Positions 12,976 to 26,904 of a stretch of 64,000 nt of DNA are shown here, one piece after another; positions within the stretch are counted from its first letter, which is position 1, and every line of letters begins with the position of its first letter. Location: assembly GCF_910596095.1 (NCBI RefSeq), contig NC_056554.1:6983501-7047500 (forward strand), in the 5' to 3' direction. Source of the DNA: Thunnus maccoyii (taxonomy: Eukaryota; Chordata; Actinopteri; Scombriformes; Scombridae). The notes under the pieces were generated by a model. The model ran no database searches. It saw only the letters and a program-made list of their open reading frames with translations, and was not told the DNA's origin. Position numbers and translations under genes: made by a program.

Positions 12976-14620
12976 TAATTTCTGTGACACCTAGTTAGAT
13001 TTGCAAGATTGCTTGAAGGCTTGAACGAGGAAGCATTTTACCATAATTTCAAATAATACAAATCTTAATTCTAGTTTCTCTGTTATATCTGCATGTCATC
13101 AGCTCCACTGCAATTTAACTTGTCAGAATGTATATTCACGACTAAGGCTGCGGGGCTGTTATTGTCTCTCATCCTCTTTTAGTTCTTCAAATCAAAGGTT
13201 TAGTGACAACTAAGGCAAATTAATTGAAACACTCTGTTTTTGTGTCAAGAAGCATCAAGTCTTATAGTGAAAGTGGTGTTGATTTAAATGCTAAGTGCAG
13301 TTTAGTGTCTTGGAGGCTAAAATCAAATATGTCTTAACTAGATTAAACATTTAGCTAATTCATAGGTCTAAGATTTAAACATCTTAAGCTCAGTGAAAAA
13401 TGATTTCATACTTTAGCCTGAAAATATGAGATCTTGCATTAAAAAAATGAACCCAGACTAGAACTCAAGGGGGGCTGGTTTGTGTGAAGTCCAAAAACTG
13501 TAATTATTTGGTAATATAATATTGCTGAGATCTTTTTTGACTAGTGAACCAAGACAACCTACGCTTTTGAGTTTACACAGGCTTCAAAACCAGACTTCTG
13601 ACCTCAGGTTCCGGCATGTCACAGGGACATCAGCACTCAGTCCTCGTGGTCATTTCTGTGCCTTGTGTGGTCCGCTTGTCCAGGCTAAATGGAAACAGAG
13701 AGAGTTCGACAAACAGCCTGTCCACCCACGGACGATTTTCTTTGAGAACCTTGAAGACTCCACTGCAGCTGACCACAGTGCTACACACTCAATTTCACAC
13801 AGACACACACACTTAAACGCACACTGTCACCTTCCCTGGGGTGCTGTCCGGCCAATCGAAACACAGCCCACCGCCCACGCCACTGTCACTCACTTGTAGG
13901 TCCGCCCGTCGGCTCTGCCTTCCCACACACACACACACACACATGCGTAAACACAGTCATTGGTCGCCCACACGTGCCAGTTAACCTTCTAATGAGGCGG
14001 CACGGGTCGTGTCGTGTTCCGCTGCCCCCATGGGGCTGGCCGACTTGTCTGCGTGTCGGTTTTATTCCCGCCCACGCTGACTGCCTGATGGACTGCCTTG
14101 CTTAATTGACTGACTGAATTACCGACTGACCGTTTGGATGACTGACTGGGTAAACATATAGCATGCTGGGATAGCGTGGGCGTGGGAATTTGAATCAAAG
14201 CATGGGGGTGTAGAGTGGAGCGCGGTCCTATGGCTGTAGAAGACTCAGCCAAAGAAAAGACTGCAATATTCTTTTAATATTCCTATATGGACTCAAAGTA
14301 TGCTGTAATTATTGCTGAGTGGTGACCTTATGCTCCCTGCACACCAACTGTGGACTTTATGGTATATTTTATTCTCCCTGTAATGTTTCTCCAACATTCC
14401 TAGGGATTTATAGACATCAGACTCATGACACCATTTGAAAACACTTTGGCTAAACCCTGAAATTAATTCTGGGTAATCTGAAAACTATTTATTGTAGCTT
14501 CAGAAAATGTGGGAAATACTCAAAGAGCGACTTGTAGGATTGAACAAATTCTCTGAACGTTACAAATGTTTATCCCTGTGTTTTTATTCTATCTCATCAC
14601 CCAGGAATTGTCAACAGAGC
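12976..14620. other. Non-coding stretch
   Basis: No supported exon. A (CA) run lies at 13926-13942 and a tandem of ACTGACTG-like units at 14088-14148. Confidence 0.5.
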
Positions 14621-14622
14621 AA

Positions 14623-14641
14623 TTTTTTTTTTTTTTTTTTT
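14623..14641. repeat. Poly(T) tract
   Basis: 19 T bases in a row. Confidence 0.97.
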
Positions 14642-14935
14642 GCAACTCTGCTTTAAGTGTGATAGTGAATGCACATTGTCAGCAGAATGTAACAGATCTG
14701 TGTAGGAGAAACAGTCGATTCAATTAATTTTCCTCACATTAAACATGTTACACACTCATGCTGTCAGTATAACGGCTGGGACTGCTCACGCTCAGATGTA
14801 ACAATTAAAACCATTTGGAACTTTGTCGACTTGTACACAGAATTGATGGACAGTTATTTTAGTAACTATTGATATGCAGCACCTGTCTTGCTTTCCCTCC
14901 GAGTGTACGTTGTCATGTGTTTCTGAATGCGCGAG

Positions 14936-15260
14936 TGTGTGTGTGTGTGTGCGTGTGTGACTCATGCCAGTCCCTCGGTGATGATCATCTATTGTGAGCG
15001 TGGCAGCAGCCCGAACACTTGACTGCACAACTGTTAATTTCTCTCTCAGTGCATAAATTAATAGTTCATAAATAAGCGAATAAATTAAAGAATGGATGGG
15101 AGGAGAGCGAGGGAGGAGAGGAATAGGGGCAGGAAAAACTTTCTCATCAGAAAAATTTAATTTCTCACTCCGACACCCACGAGAATGGGGGGAGGGAGGC
15201 TCGGGCGGCGGGTAATGGATGTGAGAGTGTGTGTGCGTGTGCGCACGTGTGTGTGTGTAT
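14936..15260. repeat. GT-rich microsatellite cluster
   Basis: Runs at 14936-14958 and 15216-15260, both mixed with CG and AT steps. The 214-codon frame across it is not a gene. Confidence 0.85.
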
Positions 15261-15399
15261 GTGCAAAAAGGATTCATTTTCATCGTTTCTATCACAACCC
15301 TCTCAGCACTGACATGTTGGCTTTTTTTTTTTTTTTTCCTTTTCCCGAGATTCATATTTGACAAACATCTGTGCCTATTACTGAACACACACACACAAC

Positions 15400-17815
15400 T
15401 AGAGGCCTGACAGAATTGGTAAACTCTTTTTTTCATTATGAAGCGCCATGATGTTGATGCTGCAGAACGGCGCTGGTGCCATTTTAACTCAGTTTACTGA
15501 TGTGTCAATAATAATCAGTCAATATGACCTTAAACTCAGCGTAGCTACTCCTCTGTCTCAACCCTGACATCTGGAGAATGTCACAGCTGGTTACAAAAAG
15601 GGTGGAGACGAAAGGTGGAGCATGACACTGGTGCTCACCTGACTAATGTCCTAGTAGAAACAATGATTTAGATCCATGCATGTAGTTATAGACTAATCCC
15701 TTACAACCAAGTCTCCCTCTGAAGCTCATAAAGACAACATAAACATTACAAGACACCATTATTCAGTGATATTTTCAACAGCATGGTAGATAATGAAACA
15801 TATCTTCAAATGTCTGGAATGTCAGAATTAAGTTATATGAATCAGGTTTCAGGGCAGCAGTGGCTCCTGACAGGTGAATACAGGTTAGCAGCAGCAGTAT
15901 CTTAAAGTGAATAGTATGACTGAAGGCTCTGGAGGCGGATGGTGTGTTTCAGCTTTCAGTGCATAACAGCCACTGGCCAGAGTGTGTTTTGCAGCAAGAG
16001 AAATTTGCAGCAGCAATTGCTTAAAACGGCTTGAATGATATACAGTATGGTTTAAGGCTTGCATTTTTAGTAGCGTTTTCCAGCCTCTTGGGAGTGAAAG
16101 CAGTTAGAAGCTGAAATAGTATACACTGTACCAACATCAGTAGCAATTAGAGGTGGGTTTTTAAGTAGAGTAATCTCTTATGTGAATGTGTGTAGTTGTG
16201 TAGTTTTCTCGGGCCAGTGAGGTCAGCTGATGGTCAGCTGATGTGGGTGGCACTAATTATGACTTCACACTCCTAAACTAAGAGCTCAGTTTTGGCAGCG
16301 ATTTTTAGATTGGATATAGCATCTGTTTTAAGTTTACACCAATTATGAGCCTTTTAACTTAAGCAAACTGTTCTTAAGTTAAATTAGCCATGAACACTTC
16401 ATATTGTTTATTAGGCTAGACAGAGGATAGACCACCAAACATTTCTCTTTTCCAAGTAATACATCACAGGCTGTTGCCGAGCCCGGTGGTAAACATGGCA
16501 TTACTTCCCAACTTTTCATCAGTTTATCATTAAAATTGCTGAACCCAACAAAGAAACTTGTTTGTAGCAAGAGAGAAAACACACTGCATTTACCATTTGA
16601 AGCATTGTGTGCTGGCTGCCTCTGGCTCTACATGGTCTTATACAACATTTACCGATCACAATTTCTTTAGACCTCAGCGAGCTTTAGGGCAGTTACAAGA
16701 TCTTAAGAAGGCCTGATGGGCTCTCTAGGATAAAATATGGCTGACATTACTGTTCAAAATCGACCTTAAATTGACTTATATTTGTTACAGACCAAACAAC
16801 TACTTCTGAATAGCCATCCCGTGCAAAAAATGCTTCCCCAACGTCTTGTTTCAATTGGAAGTATGTTGAATTTCTGAAGCAAGACAGCGCTAAAAGCTGT
16901 TTACTTGTGACTTTAAGGAGAATATGCCCTAATTGTTGATTAGCTGCATATCAAAAAATAATGTGCCAGCGTCCACAATGTGCGATAATGTGTGTGGTTC
17001 AGAATTTGTAATATGCAAAAGCTGATTTCCCTTGCTAGTCATTAGCGTTTCCAATAAACCGTGGATTGGCCCAGTGCAGATACTTGGCCAGCCATTTGGG
17101 CTTAAGGATGACTCCTTTGGGCTGGAACGTGGCCACGCTGGTGAACAGCTATGTTGGTTTGTTTGTTTTGATCCACTCCCCAGCACAGCATGCTGTTTGG
17201 AAGACTTTCCCGGGATTACATATACCATGAAAAGTAGATTACTACACTCAATGGATTCCGACCAAAGACTGCTGAGAGATGAGGTCTGCTGAGGTCTGCT
17301 AAGACTACTCCGATTCAATTATTTATTTTGGCGCCATGCTTTTGGATATAGGTCCTTGCAACTGAGTGAATTCCTCGGACACCTCTTTGACTTTTTATTG
17401 TCCTGAACCAAAAATGGTTGTATGCTCAGTGGAAAAGATCAGACCCTGGTATACACCTTGAATCTATTACAAAGAGAAAATAAGGAAGCTCTGCTGCCCA
17501 GTTAGCCAGATAGCTGTGGAGAAAAAAAAGACAGAAAAAATGGGGTTTTTTATGCATGTTTTGCCTAGTGATGACCTCTCTGTATAACACAGAGCTATCT
17601 TTGGGATTTTTTTTCTGTGCAATGTTTCCAAACTTTTTCTCTGTGTGATTGTCCTGAATGTGTCCTTGAACAGAGCAGCCGACAACAGACGCTGCAGAGA
17701 TCCTCCCTGTAAAAGTGTTTTTAATTATTAATGCTGGCCCTCCATACTGGCAGAACTCCAGGGCTGCCCGTGGACGGCCACAACATTTCACTCACTCACT
17801 GCCATGAATTATTCT
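15400..17815. other. Non-coding stretch
   Basis: No gene, microsatellite of note or recognisable transposon seen. Confidence 0.5.
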
Positions 17816-17819
17816 TACG

Positions 17820-17875
17820 CTACATGCTCACGCTCACATACACACAAATACACGCACGCACACAAACACACACAA
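17820..17875. repeat. CA-rich degenerate microsatellite
   Basis: CACA/CGCA/CACG units; similar degenerate runs continue to about 18210. Confidence 0.85.
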
Positions 17876-18420
17876 GCGAGAACACACGCATGGAGGGACG
17901 AAACCCACAGTGGACACATGGAAGGAAGTATGCTCGACTAACTAATAAAATATGACCATTGTACATGTGCACATACACACACATGCTCACTAATGACACA
18001 GTGCTCATTCAATAAAACACAGGACATTTGCAGTATTTATCATGTCGGCAAACACACAGAGATACAGCTCTTATGCAAGAATGTACACACACAAACCTGT
18101 ATAGAAGAAAGTGTGCACAACACCACACATCCATGTTCCAGCTGTATGTTATCTGACACATTACACACACACATATACACACTTCACCAGACACACAATA
18201 GATCCCCGAGCACACACAGGCCATTTGCAGTATTTCTTCTATTCAGTGTATTCCGTCCAGCTGTCAGCAGGCTGTCAGTGTGTTCAGTTGCCAGGCAAAC
18301 AGCCCCGCCTCCTCCCAATAATAAAATATGCCTTTAAAATGTCACCCGCTCCCGAAAGAGCAAAAGCAGAGGCAACAAATCGATTCACATTAGTTGTTCA
18401 ATTGACTTTGGCTTGAACTT

Positions 18421-18955
18421 ACAGTAGCTCTCACTCTCCCTCTCTCACCCCATCTTCTCTCTGTCTTTGTCTTTCTTTCTTTCTGTCTTTCTGAAGAAAA
18501 ACTTTTCTGTCTGTATGTCTTTACCCTCATGTCCCTTTCTAGCAGGTTCTCTGTCTTTCTCCCCTCCTCGTCACCTGCTTTTTTCCATTTGGCTTTTTTC
18601 CTTTTCATAGGTTCACCGATCTCTCCACCTCCTCTCCTCCCTCTCACTTCTTTCTCACCTCCTGTCTATTTTCTTTCCAGCTAATCTAAGCGAATGAATG
18701 CAGCGGTGGCGGTGGCTTCAGCACAACTCCTATTCTTTTCTCTCCCCGCCGACCATCGCCGTGGCAGCACTCATTTCAATTTTCACCTCGTTTTAGACTT
18801 ATCACATTGACATCATTAAGGCTCCCTCTCAGCGGCGCACTCATTCGTTATCCTCTCCATTTTACACCTTTCTATCTCTCTCTCCCTCTGTTTGTGTGTG
18901 TCTCCCTTTCTCTCGCTCCTCTCTCTCTCCTTATCTGTCTCGCTCATTGTCAGAG
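18421..18955. other. Pyrimidine-rich tract
   Basis: The plus strand is dominated by C and T (TCTCTC, CTTTCT, CCTCTC motifs), with short breaks. The minus-strand Arg/Glu/Lys-rich frames here are composition artefacts. Confidence 0.75.
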
Positions 18956-19188
18956 GATTTAAAAGGCTCTCTATTTGAGAGCGGTGAGTGTCTGGGCTTT
19001 GGTTTTTCATCCTAGTGACAGAAACCTGTTGGAGTCTCCTTATTCAGAATGTAAGAGTTGGACATTTTTTGCCTTTTAAAGAGGGTAGCAGGTAGCGGCA
19101 TTGGGCTTGTAAATTTGAAAAAGTAACACATGACTCTTCTGTTTGCTCATTTCAAAAGCATTAATATTGCTTTTCCCAATACAACTTT

Positions 19189-19807
19189 AGGGTTGGGCTA
19201 AAAATTGTCAAACCAGTTTGATATTAAGCCAAATACCGAATTTTACCACTAGGTGTCGCACATGACTCAGTTGCTCCCAAGTGGAACATAATGAGAGCCC
19301 ATGAATGACAGTTTAGTGGCACCACAGTCAGGACAACCGAGAGACACATTGTGTTTTTATTTCTCACAACAATTTAACTTAACTTTTCTTCTTGTGCTAG
19401 GGTGCTGTATCTAGCTGTAGTGTTTTCGGTTTAACAGCCAGAAACACCACGACCACAATCCTATCCATGCTAACTAGCTACTAGCCGAAGTGCAGGCTGG
19501 TAAAATGATCCAATGAACACAAGCTGCTCTCAGACTGCTGGCGGCTGTAAGCGGCTTGGACAGGTTTATCCGGGTTATCGGTGAGATCTGTGCCGTTAGC
19601 CCAGGTCGGCCTACCTCCTCCAGCTCATATTTGGCATCCAGCTGCGTTGACAGCAGCAGCCGGCCCTGTCAGTGTCAGAGCCTCCGTGTGAGCCATTTAG
19701 ATGTCTCATGATAACAAATGTCGGTTTAGTCGGTTCGTATAAAGTCAAACCGGTTTAAGCTTGAACACTGGACCAGACAAGCAAAACCGGAAACCGACCC
19801 AACCCTA
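19189..19807. mobile_element. Non-autonomous DNA transposon with TAGGGTTGGG ends
   Basis: The sequence starts TAGGGTTGGGCTAAAAATTG and ends ...GAAACCGACCCAACCCTA, giving 10-bp perfect inverted termini. Paired CCGGTTT/AAACCGG-like motifs lie just inside both ends. It has no transposase frame. The length (~620 bp) and termini suit a hAT-like non-autonomous element; the superfamily is inferred. Confidence 0.6.
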
Positions 19808-19957
19808 CCTCGGAGGAATGATTTTTATTTAGATTTTAACAGAACCCAGCAGACATGTTTGACAGTTAATTTTGAATATAATGATAATTCAGCTTCCATT
19901 TGATATCTGAAATTTTTTGCATTACTGTATTACTATACTATTGAATGAAATAACACA

Positions 19958-20305
19958 TTACTAGTGCTGAACTATATAACTATTAGTTGATTGGAAAATC
20001 AGTTGATCAACAGAAAATGAATTGAGAACAGTTTATTAATCATTCAAGTCATTTATCAAACAAAAAGGGCAAACCTTTACTGATTCCAGCACCTCAGTTG
20101 GTAGATTTTTCTCTGCATTACATCATGGTTATTGAATATCTTTGGATTTATGACTGTTGGATGGACAAATCATGCAAATTGAAGACTTCACCTTGGGTTC
20201 TCTGAATTTGTGATGAGCGTGTGTCACTGTTAATCAGTTAATCTGGAAAACAATTGCCCTGTTGTTCACTTATAAAAAATAATAGTTGAAACAATGAATG
20301 AGAAG
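19958..20305. repeat. Dispersed teleost repeat, same family, copy b
   Basis: It starts TAGTGCTGAACTATATAACTA and ends near AATAATAGTTGAAAC. The interior GATTAATCAGTTAATC-like stretches and 'GAAGACTTCACCTTGGG' match the same family as the copies near 4 kb and 27 kb. Assignment is by recognition. Confidence 0.5.
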
Positions 20306-21489
20306 TTCTTGAAGTGTTAAAGTGTCTATAACAACTTGGTTCACATAATGAAGAAACATATCACGTAGTGCAATGATGTGTTTCATTGATGAACAACAAC
20401 AGGACTCTGTGGCACAGAGGAATAAGCTATCAGGCTTTGGCTACACAGACAATACTTAGTAGGATCAGTTTATTGTTGGTTTTGGTCTTTTCGTGGGATT
20501 TGTTTGTTTATAACAAGAAATACATATAATATCACCAGCCTTCTCCAATAAATGTTGCAGACATAAAAGGAAACTAAAAGAGAAATGAAGAAATATGTCA
20601 TCATCCCAGTTTGGTCAAATTCTGCTCCAAGTAAAACAGTAAACAGAAAATGTTGATTAATCCTTGTAATAAAGTCTATCTTGTCATGTGACTGGCCCAG
20701 AGCTCTTCCTGCAGCACTCTACTGTACTCCGAGTTTATGCATACAGGCTCGGAGCTATATGTTTGCCTGACTACTTGCACCAGCTTATCTTCCAGCCAGC
20801 AGCATCTTGTTATCTGTGACTTGGAAATAAACGCAGTCATAATGTGCGGTACTTTATTCCTCTTATCTCAGTGCAATGTTTTCTCAACATTGAATCGGTT
20901 TTGCCACTGTGTTGATACTTCACTTGGCTTATCTCATTGTGTTGTCCACATTAGAGGAGGGCTGCCGGGTCTCAGAGCCCTGCTGTAGTTTGCTACATCT
21001 GAATGTTGCCTTCTGTCCCGGCTCTCTCCTCCGCTTATCTGAACAGCCGTGTTTTCACAGACGGTGTTTGACACGGAGGACCCTACCGTTGGCAGGGTGG
21101 AGCTGACAGGTTAGAGGTCAAGTGAAGTGAAACTGGCAGAGGGAGAGGTCAGGAGAGAGGAAAGGAAAGAATACAGGGAAGGGAGATGGAGGTGGAGGAA
21201 GGTTAAGACCCCACTGAAAAGGAGCCCAAAGTTAATATCCCTCGTCATCCCCTGTGCCTTAACCCGGGGCTAAACTAATATGGCCTTTCCTAATGAACAA
21301 CAGTGGCCCACATCTGCATTGTTAGTCAGGAATCCAGGCTGCCATCTTGGATCAATTTGAGGGCAAATAAAAGCTCAGTGCCAGGGCCATTTCTGTGTCT
21401 CCGGTGTCCCGCTTGCCACACCGCAGGCTTTCACAAGCTGGGAGTCACAATGTGAGACTGTGCCCCAGGAGTGGAAAGTGAAAGCATTT

Positions 21490-21490
<1 letters not shown>
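20306..21490. other. Non-coding stretch
   Basis: No supported exon. A weak splice-acceptor-like sequence near 21060 is discussed under rejected items. Confidence 0.5.

Positions 21491-21524
<34 letters not shown>
21491..21524. repeat. (CA)n microsatellite
   Basis: 17 CA units. Confidence 0.98.
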
Positions 21525-21527
<3 letters not shown>

Positions 21528-24500
21528 CTCACCTCCCATCTATAAACAGGAGCCCAGGGTAGGGTGCGGTCCTGCGGCCAGCATTGAGGTTGTGTGTGCA
21601 GGGGGAGAAGGTACAGGTTAGAGGCTGGTGGCGACAGTGGCAGCGCCGCGGTAAGCCTTACGAGCCTGGCGTCATGCACCCAGCGTGTCGCACCTCCCTG
21701 CCACCAGAGCCTGTAAAGACGTTTTAGAATCCTACAGCCCTTCTCAGCAGGAAACTGAGGTTTGCTGATGGATTTTTTTTTTTCTTTTTATAAACATCTA
21801 AACCAGTACGCCCTAATTAGCATCCACTCTTTGCGTATGCATATTCGAGAGTGTGTGCACGCGCGCATACGTGCTTGTGTGCATCTGTCAGCTCTGTGTG
21901 GCATGTGTGTATTCACACTTGCCCAGATGCACACTAAAGGGCGTGTGTTCATATAGTGTTTTTCTCTGGCAGAAAAACACTGGCATGAAGCGCTTGTATG
22001 GTGAGAGAAAAAACTTAACGCTATGTTAACAGAGGGTGAGGAGAGACTGTACAGCTAACAACAAGCTTACAATGCATAGGTTGATAAAAGCACAACATTC
22101 ACCACAGCAACATTCAGTGTCTGGCAGTTCCCACAAATGTGCTTTTCGGTCTTTGTAATGATAGTTTCTGTCTGACATATCATAAATCTCAGGATAGACA
22201 GACACAGCCAGAACAAGCTTCCCCTCCATTTTATTTGTTACCAGGGTGACAAGTCCGCCCCATCTAATATATGATTGGTTGCCTGAAAAGGAGCGACTGT
22301 GACGACACCAGCACCTTTCTGAAAAGTTCATTTTCCACTAGAAGCGCTCAGAAGAAAAAAGACGCTGGGTGCAGCGCCTTTTCTGTAGGCAGCCGCATGA
22401 TGCCGCATACACTCTCTCCTCATTGGGAACAAATGAAAAAAGCTGGCACTCAGAAAAAAACACTATATGGACACCAGCCCTAAGGCTGCTTTATTTTGAT
22501 TGTAAGTGTGCGTGTGTGGGTGTGATGCTGTGATAAAAGTCAAAATAAGGCTGGCACATGGGATCGTTTATCTCGCGACAGACCACTTCTGTCTAATTAG
22601 CTTGAAACACAGTGGAGAAATATAGGCAACTGTAATTAAAGTAGGGGATCAAGATTTGTGTGTTGCACATATGGTGCATGTGAGTCAGTGTATGTCGGAG
22701 TCCCTGTGGTGTTTCAGGTGAAGCTATCACTGCTGTCAGAGTTAGCGTGCTGCATATGTTCAACAGTTTCATTTATACCTCACATGTCTTCTCTGTGTCA
22801 TAATGGGAAGGTTAAAGATTTGCTGGTGGTGAGTAAGCCTAAACCTTCAATTTCAGATTGGGTAAATCAGTGGGATGTTCTAAGATGCATTTAAATCTAG
22901 TATGTTGGCAGCAGTTTATTTGAACTCTTGAACTCTTCAGTGTTTCATGCGTCTGGCGAGGTGAAAACGAAGCATTCGACTTTACAAAGACACCTAAAAA
23001 TGCAGCTCTTTCTGTCCTCCTTCCAGACAACTGCAGCATGTTGTGGTAGGAGTGAGAACATAATCTGAACAGGAAATTGCTCCGGAACGCAAGGGTTTAT
23101 GGGTATATGGAGACAGATTATAACGTCTTAAAGCCAAGTCAGTGATGCTTGGAAAGCATAACAGAAAAAAATAACCGAGGGCAGATTTCAGTCTGGGCTG
23201 ATGCTCAGATTCTATTTTTGTGTGTATTTTTAACTGCTTTGCACTGCACAAAAGGTTAATTATAAGAGAACAAACCCATTATGCTAACCTGAAGTTTAAG
23301 GGACTCGGTTCAGATTTGTTTTGTGCACCCCCAGGGCCAAATTTACAACCTTGTGGGAAGTTACCAAAAATCTAATAAAGAGGATATTTTGTCTGGGTTG
23401 TTTTTAATTGTCTTTGAACCTTGGTTCACCTGTAATTAGGCAGTGTGTACAAAAATAAACTTAATAAAAACTGCAAATTCCAGCATGATTTCTACCAAAG
23501 GAAACAAAGCATCACATGATTGTAGACGTGCATATTTTTATATAAAATCCAGTCAAGAGCAGCTTTACGCAGGATGTGTATGAGGGTGCAGCGTAGCCTA
23601 AGAACATACCGTGATGTATTGGTCTTGCAGACATATACAATCAAGTCTGACTCCGCTACCTGTCGTTTTTTTTTTCCTCGTTGTGACATTTCTTCTTTAC
23701 CTCATCTTTACCATTCTTGTTGTGTTGCACATCGAGGTTTCGGGAAAACAATTTGTCTCAGCATAGAATGTGATAAATGAAAGCCATATGTCTTTGCAAG
23801 AACAGATTGAGCCCTGTGTGTGCTGACAGTACATTTTGTCCCAGTGGGGCTTCCATCTAAGCCTTGACATTTTCAGACAATATTGCGGTGTTGAGCCACA
23901 GTTAGGATTTCATAAGTCAAGCTAACACTAGAGACGCAAGTGTGTGTATCTGCTAACATAACGATCATCTCTCTCCCTGTCTCAGTGTTTCAGTGTCTCT
24001 GTCATAACACTTATTACTTTCTGCAGCATGTATGTACATGTTTGTATGTGTGTTTGCGTGCATATGTCTCAGAACATACTCCCAGTCTCTGAATATGTGT
24101 TACTTTGAATTCTTCTCCCTGTCACTATATTTGTCCTTTGTTTCATAAACCTGTCTGCTTGTTGTCTGGGGTAAGATGAATTATTTTTCCCTATTTATCC
24201 CCACTTTTGTCTTTTATCTAGGTGTTTTTTTCTTGTTTTGCCCAGGTATCCATGCCAGTAGGTTGCATAGTCTCCAAGGCCTTGATGCTGATATCTGAAC
24301 TATTGCTGCACTTTTGTACCATCCCCATGAGCAACTGCTTGGTAAAAACAGGCTTTCCTCTCTTTTCAGTTGTCAGAAGTCACAAGGAAAGGCCTGATAG
24401 GGGGCTGAGAGAAGCTTCAGTTTTATATTTCAATATAGTAATCGGCCTCTACTGCCTCTGCTATACAACAGTGAAGAAAGACTTGTCTGCAGTGCTAATG

Positions 24501-24654
24501 CATTATAGATGCAGAAGAAGTGCATTAGGGGGAATTTCTAAAGTAGTACTGTGAATATGACTTTTTCTTTCTATAGTCCTTTAGCTGTATGCCCTAGCAT
24601 GTTATATATATCAGATCCTGACTGATACTGGAGGCTGCTACAGATGTCAAAATT
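21525..24654. other. Non-coding stretch
   Basis: No gene or bounded repeat seen. A short Z-DNA-like alternating purine-pyrimidine run lies at 21851-21890. Confidence 0.5.
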
Positions 24655-25135
24655 CGAGAGTTAAAGACATAATATGTAACTTTTCCGCATTAAAATGTCT
24701 AAAACCAACAAGACCAATGTTATATATTTTGTTAAGTTGTGCAGATACATCTGTCAATGGCGTCATATCCCTTTTACTCCCTCTACTTGCTGTAACTTCT
24801 GGAGAAACATGGGAAAGACCAGATGATACATCAGAGTGAGGAAGGAACTCAAAGAACTAGCTAGCCATTCTATTATTTACTATTGTTTGTATTACTCACT
24901 CGTGATGGAGAAGGATTATTCATTGCCGTTTGCTGCGCATTCTGACGCCGAAGCTGTCCTCGTAAAGTGCAAATGTACGGGTGAATCAAATGACCCAAGA
25001 AGATTATGGGGCAAGAAGAGAGCTAAAACAAGGGTAAATATTGGTGTGGCATTTCCAAGATGGAGAGCTTCATGACAAGCAAGGACTACAAATAGACGCC
25101 GATCTTGCATGTGTTCTGTTAGACAGGTAAGCAAC
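24655..25135. repeat. Probable dispersed teleost repeat (unclassified)
   Basis: The start (TTAAAGACATAATATGTAAC) and the run that follows ('TATATATTTTGTTAAGTTGTGCA') resemble a high-copy teleost non-autonomous element. I see no open frame that looks conserved. This is recognition only; boundaries are approximate. Confidence 0.4.
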
Positions 25136-25155
25136 CATTTGGCTATAGTTATTGA

Positions 25156-25156
<1 letters not shown>

Positions 25157-25198
<42 letters not shown>
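25157..25198. repeat. (AAT)n microsatellite
   Basis: An uninterrupted run of about 14 ATA/AAT triplets. Confidence 0.97.
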
Positions 25199-26299
25199 GC
25201 ATGCTGTATATTATTATGATGATACTGATAGCAGTCTAGTGAGTTAACTAATGTTAGCTAGCTAGCTTCTATAACAATACTTTTATGATACTGATAGCAA
25301 ACATTAGCTAAGTTAGCTCGATAGTGTAACAATATTATAGCCTATATGATAGCACAATGCAGTGACTCATATTGAAAGATTCTCTTCTTTTCATGAATTG
25401 GAACGTGTAACATATTTGAGTCTAGCCTCAGATTCAAGAGTTTCACTTTACTCCTCAATCCAGACACACATGCTGGGTGGTGATACAAATAGTGTAATGT
25501 TACAAAATACAATGGTTTCATATGGTAACTTATTCTGTCTTTGCAAATAGTTGGAATTAACCTTAGCTAGTTACTAAGCCAGTCTTGGATTGAGTTTGTT
25601 AGCTAGCTACAATGTTGAAAAAGTAATGGCCAGACTGTTTGTGTGTTTGGTGTGAGGAAATAGCCAGATCAGGCTCTCCTTGATTTCCCCAAGGCATGTT
25701 ATGAACTGTTGGCTGTACGTTTGTTAGCATCCTGTGTCTTTGTGTGAGGCTTACTATCAATGTATTATCAGATTGTGGCACATGCAAGATTACACCTTTT
25801 TTTTCCAAATTGAACAATTACCAAAAAGGAGGACCATCCACACGTCAACTCCAAGCAAGAGACCTGGAATGGAATGCCTTTTCAGGCTCTCTCTACCGTA
25901 TCACCATCCACTGACTCACCATCAGATAGGTAAGGAATGCTGAATTCTTAGAATGTCACTTCTCCAAGTTGCTGCATATGATAAGTACACAGGTCAAATG
26001 GTTGAAATGTGTTTTACAAAGACGACTGCTTTCGGGAGCCTGGAATTGAAGACCTTTCCATGGCAGTACAAGTGCCTCATGCCAGCCACCAAGCTAATGC
26101 ATATGTAATGGTAAGTTAACGTTATGTAATAGAAATGGTTATAATGGTTTATAGTTAACGTCACTTGAGGCTATTTCATTAGAATGAAATGACATAACAT
26201 GAATATAACTTTAATACATTACCTCATACGTGAACATGTTTTCGCCTCTCTTCTTTCCTTCTTCTGTCTGAGTCTCGTCAGATCGATTTCCATCGGCAA

Positions 26300-26395
26300 T
26301 GGTGGTTGTTTAACAATGAAGACAAAAACTCCCATGATCCCACACTACTTTAAGATGTCATCAAACTCAAGCAACAGAAATTAGCCTAAATACCG
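26300..26395 (+). repeat. Dispersed repeat, partner of the 54.9-kb insertion
   Basis: This copy contains TTTAACAATGAAGACA, AACTCCCATGATCCCAC and ATGTCATCAAACTC in the same order as the minus strand of 54892-54965. It may be the right end of a larger element starting near 24655, where another sequence I associate with teleost repeats begins. Confidence 0.55.
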
Positions 26396-26712
26396 TGTGT
26401 TTAGAAGATCTGATAAATATATATTGGCAGATGTTTTCTTTTTGTTTTTTTGTATATGTGAACACATAACATAAACAGCTTCTTTTGATAAGAATCCCGT
26501 AAATGTGTTTTTTTGGTTATCTTTAGTTATTGTCCCTATGATAGGTAGTAGACGGGATATTTTAGAATTAAACTAAACATTGTTTCTAAATGATCTCAGA
26601 TATATAATTTGCCATTCCTGTACTAAGTTATACATGCTCATACAGATCTATACCATTGACCAAGGTCACATACTACTTGTAGCCTATGCTAGTTTGCTAT
26701 TCCCTAGATTGG

Positions 26713-26714
<2 letters not shown>

Positions 26715-26787
<73 letters not shown>

Positions 26788-26788
26788 C
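26715..26788. repeat. (AT)n-(CA)n compound microsatellite
   Basis: 28 AT units (26715-26770) followed by about 9 CA units. Confidence 0.98.
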
Positions 26789-26904
26789 TAAAGAAATGCA
26801 TATGTCTGATCTCACTTCAAAGTTGTTTTCAAAAGTCTTAAATTTAAAAGTATCCCATTTATGGTCCATTTTTAATTTCGATGTATTGTTCAAATATTAT
26901 TCAA

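Noticed and set aside
13522-13899. 125-codon plus-strand frame
   Set aside because: No domain, no splice context, and its end is His-Thr-rich CA-repeat sequence.
14792-15436. Longest single frame of the window (214 codons, minus strand)
   Set aside because: It runs through GT-rich repeats and a poly(T) tract and has no recognisable domain or start context.
21052-21106. Possible exon after GTTTTCACAG, reading TVFDTEDPTVGR
   Set aside because: Only a 36-base open stretch with a weak donor (AGG/GTGGAG), no neighbouring exon and no recognisable protein family.
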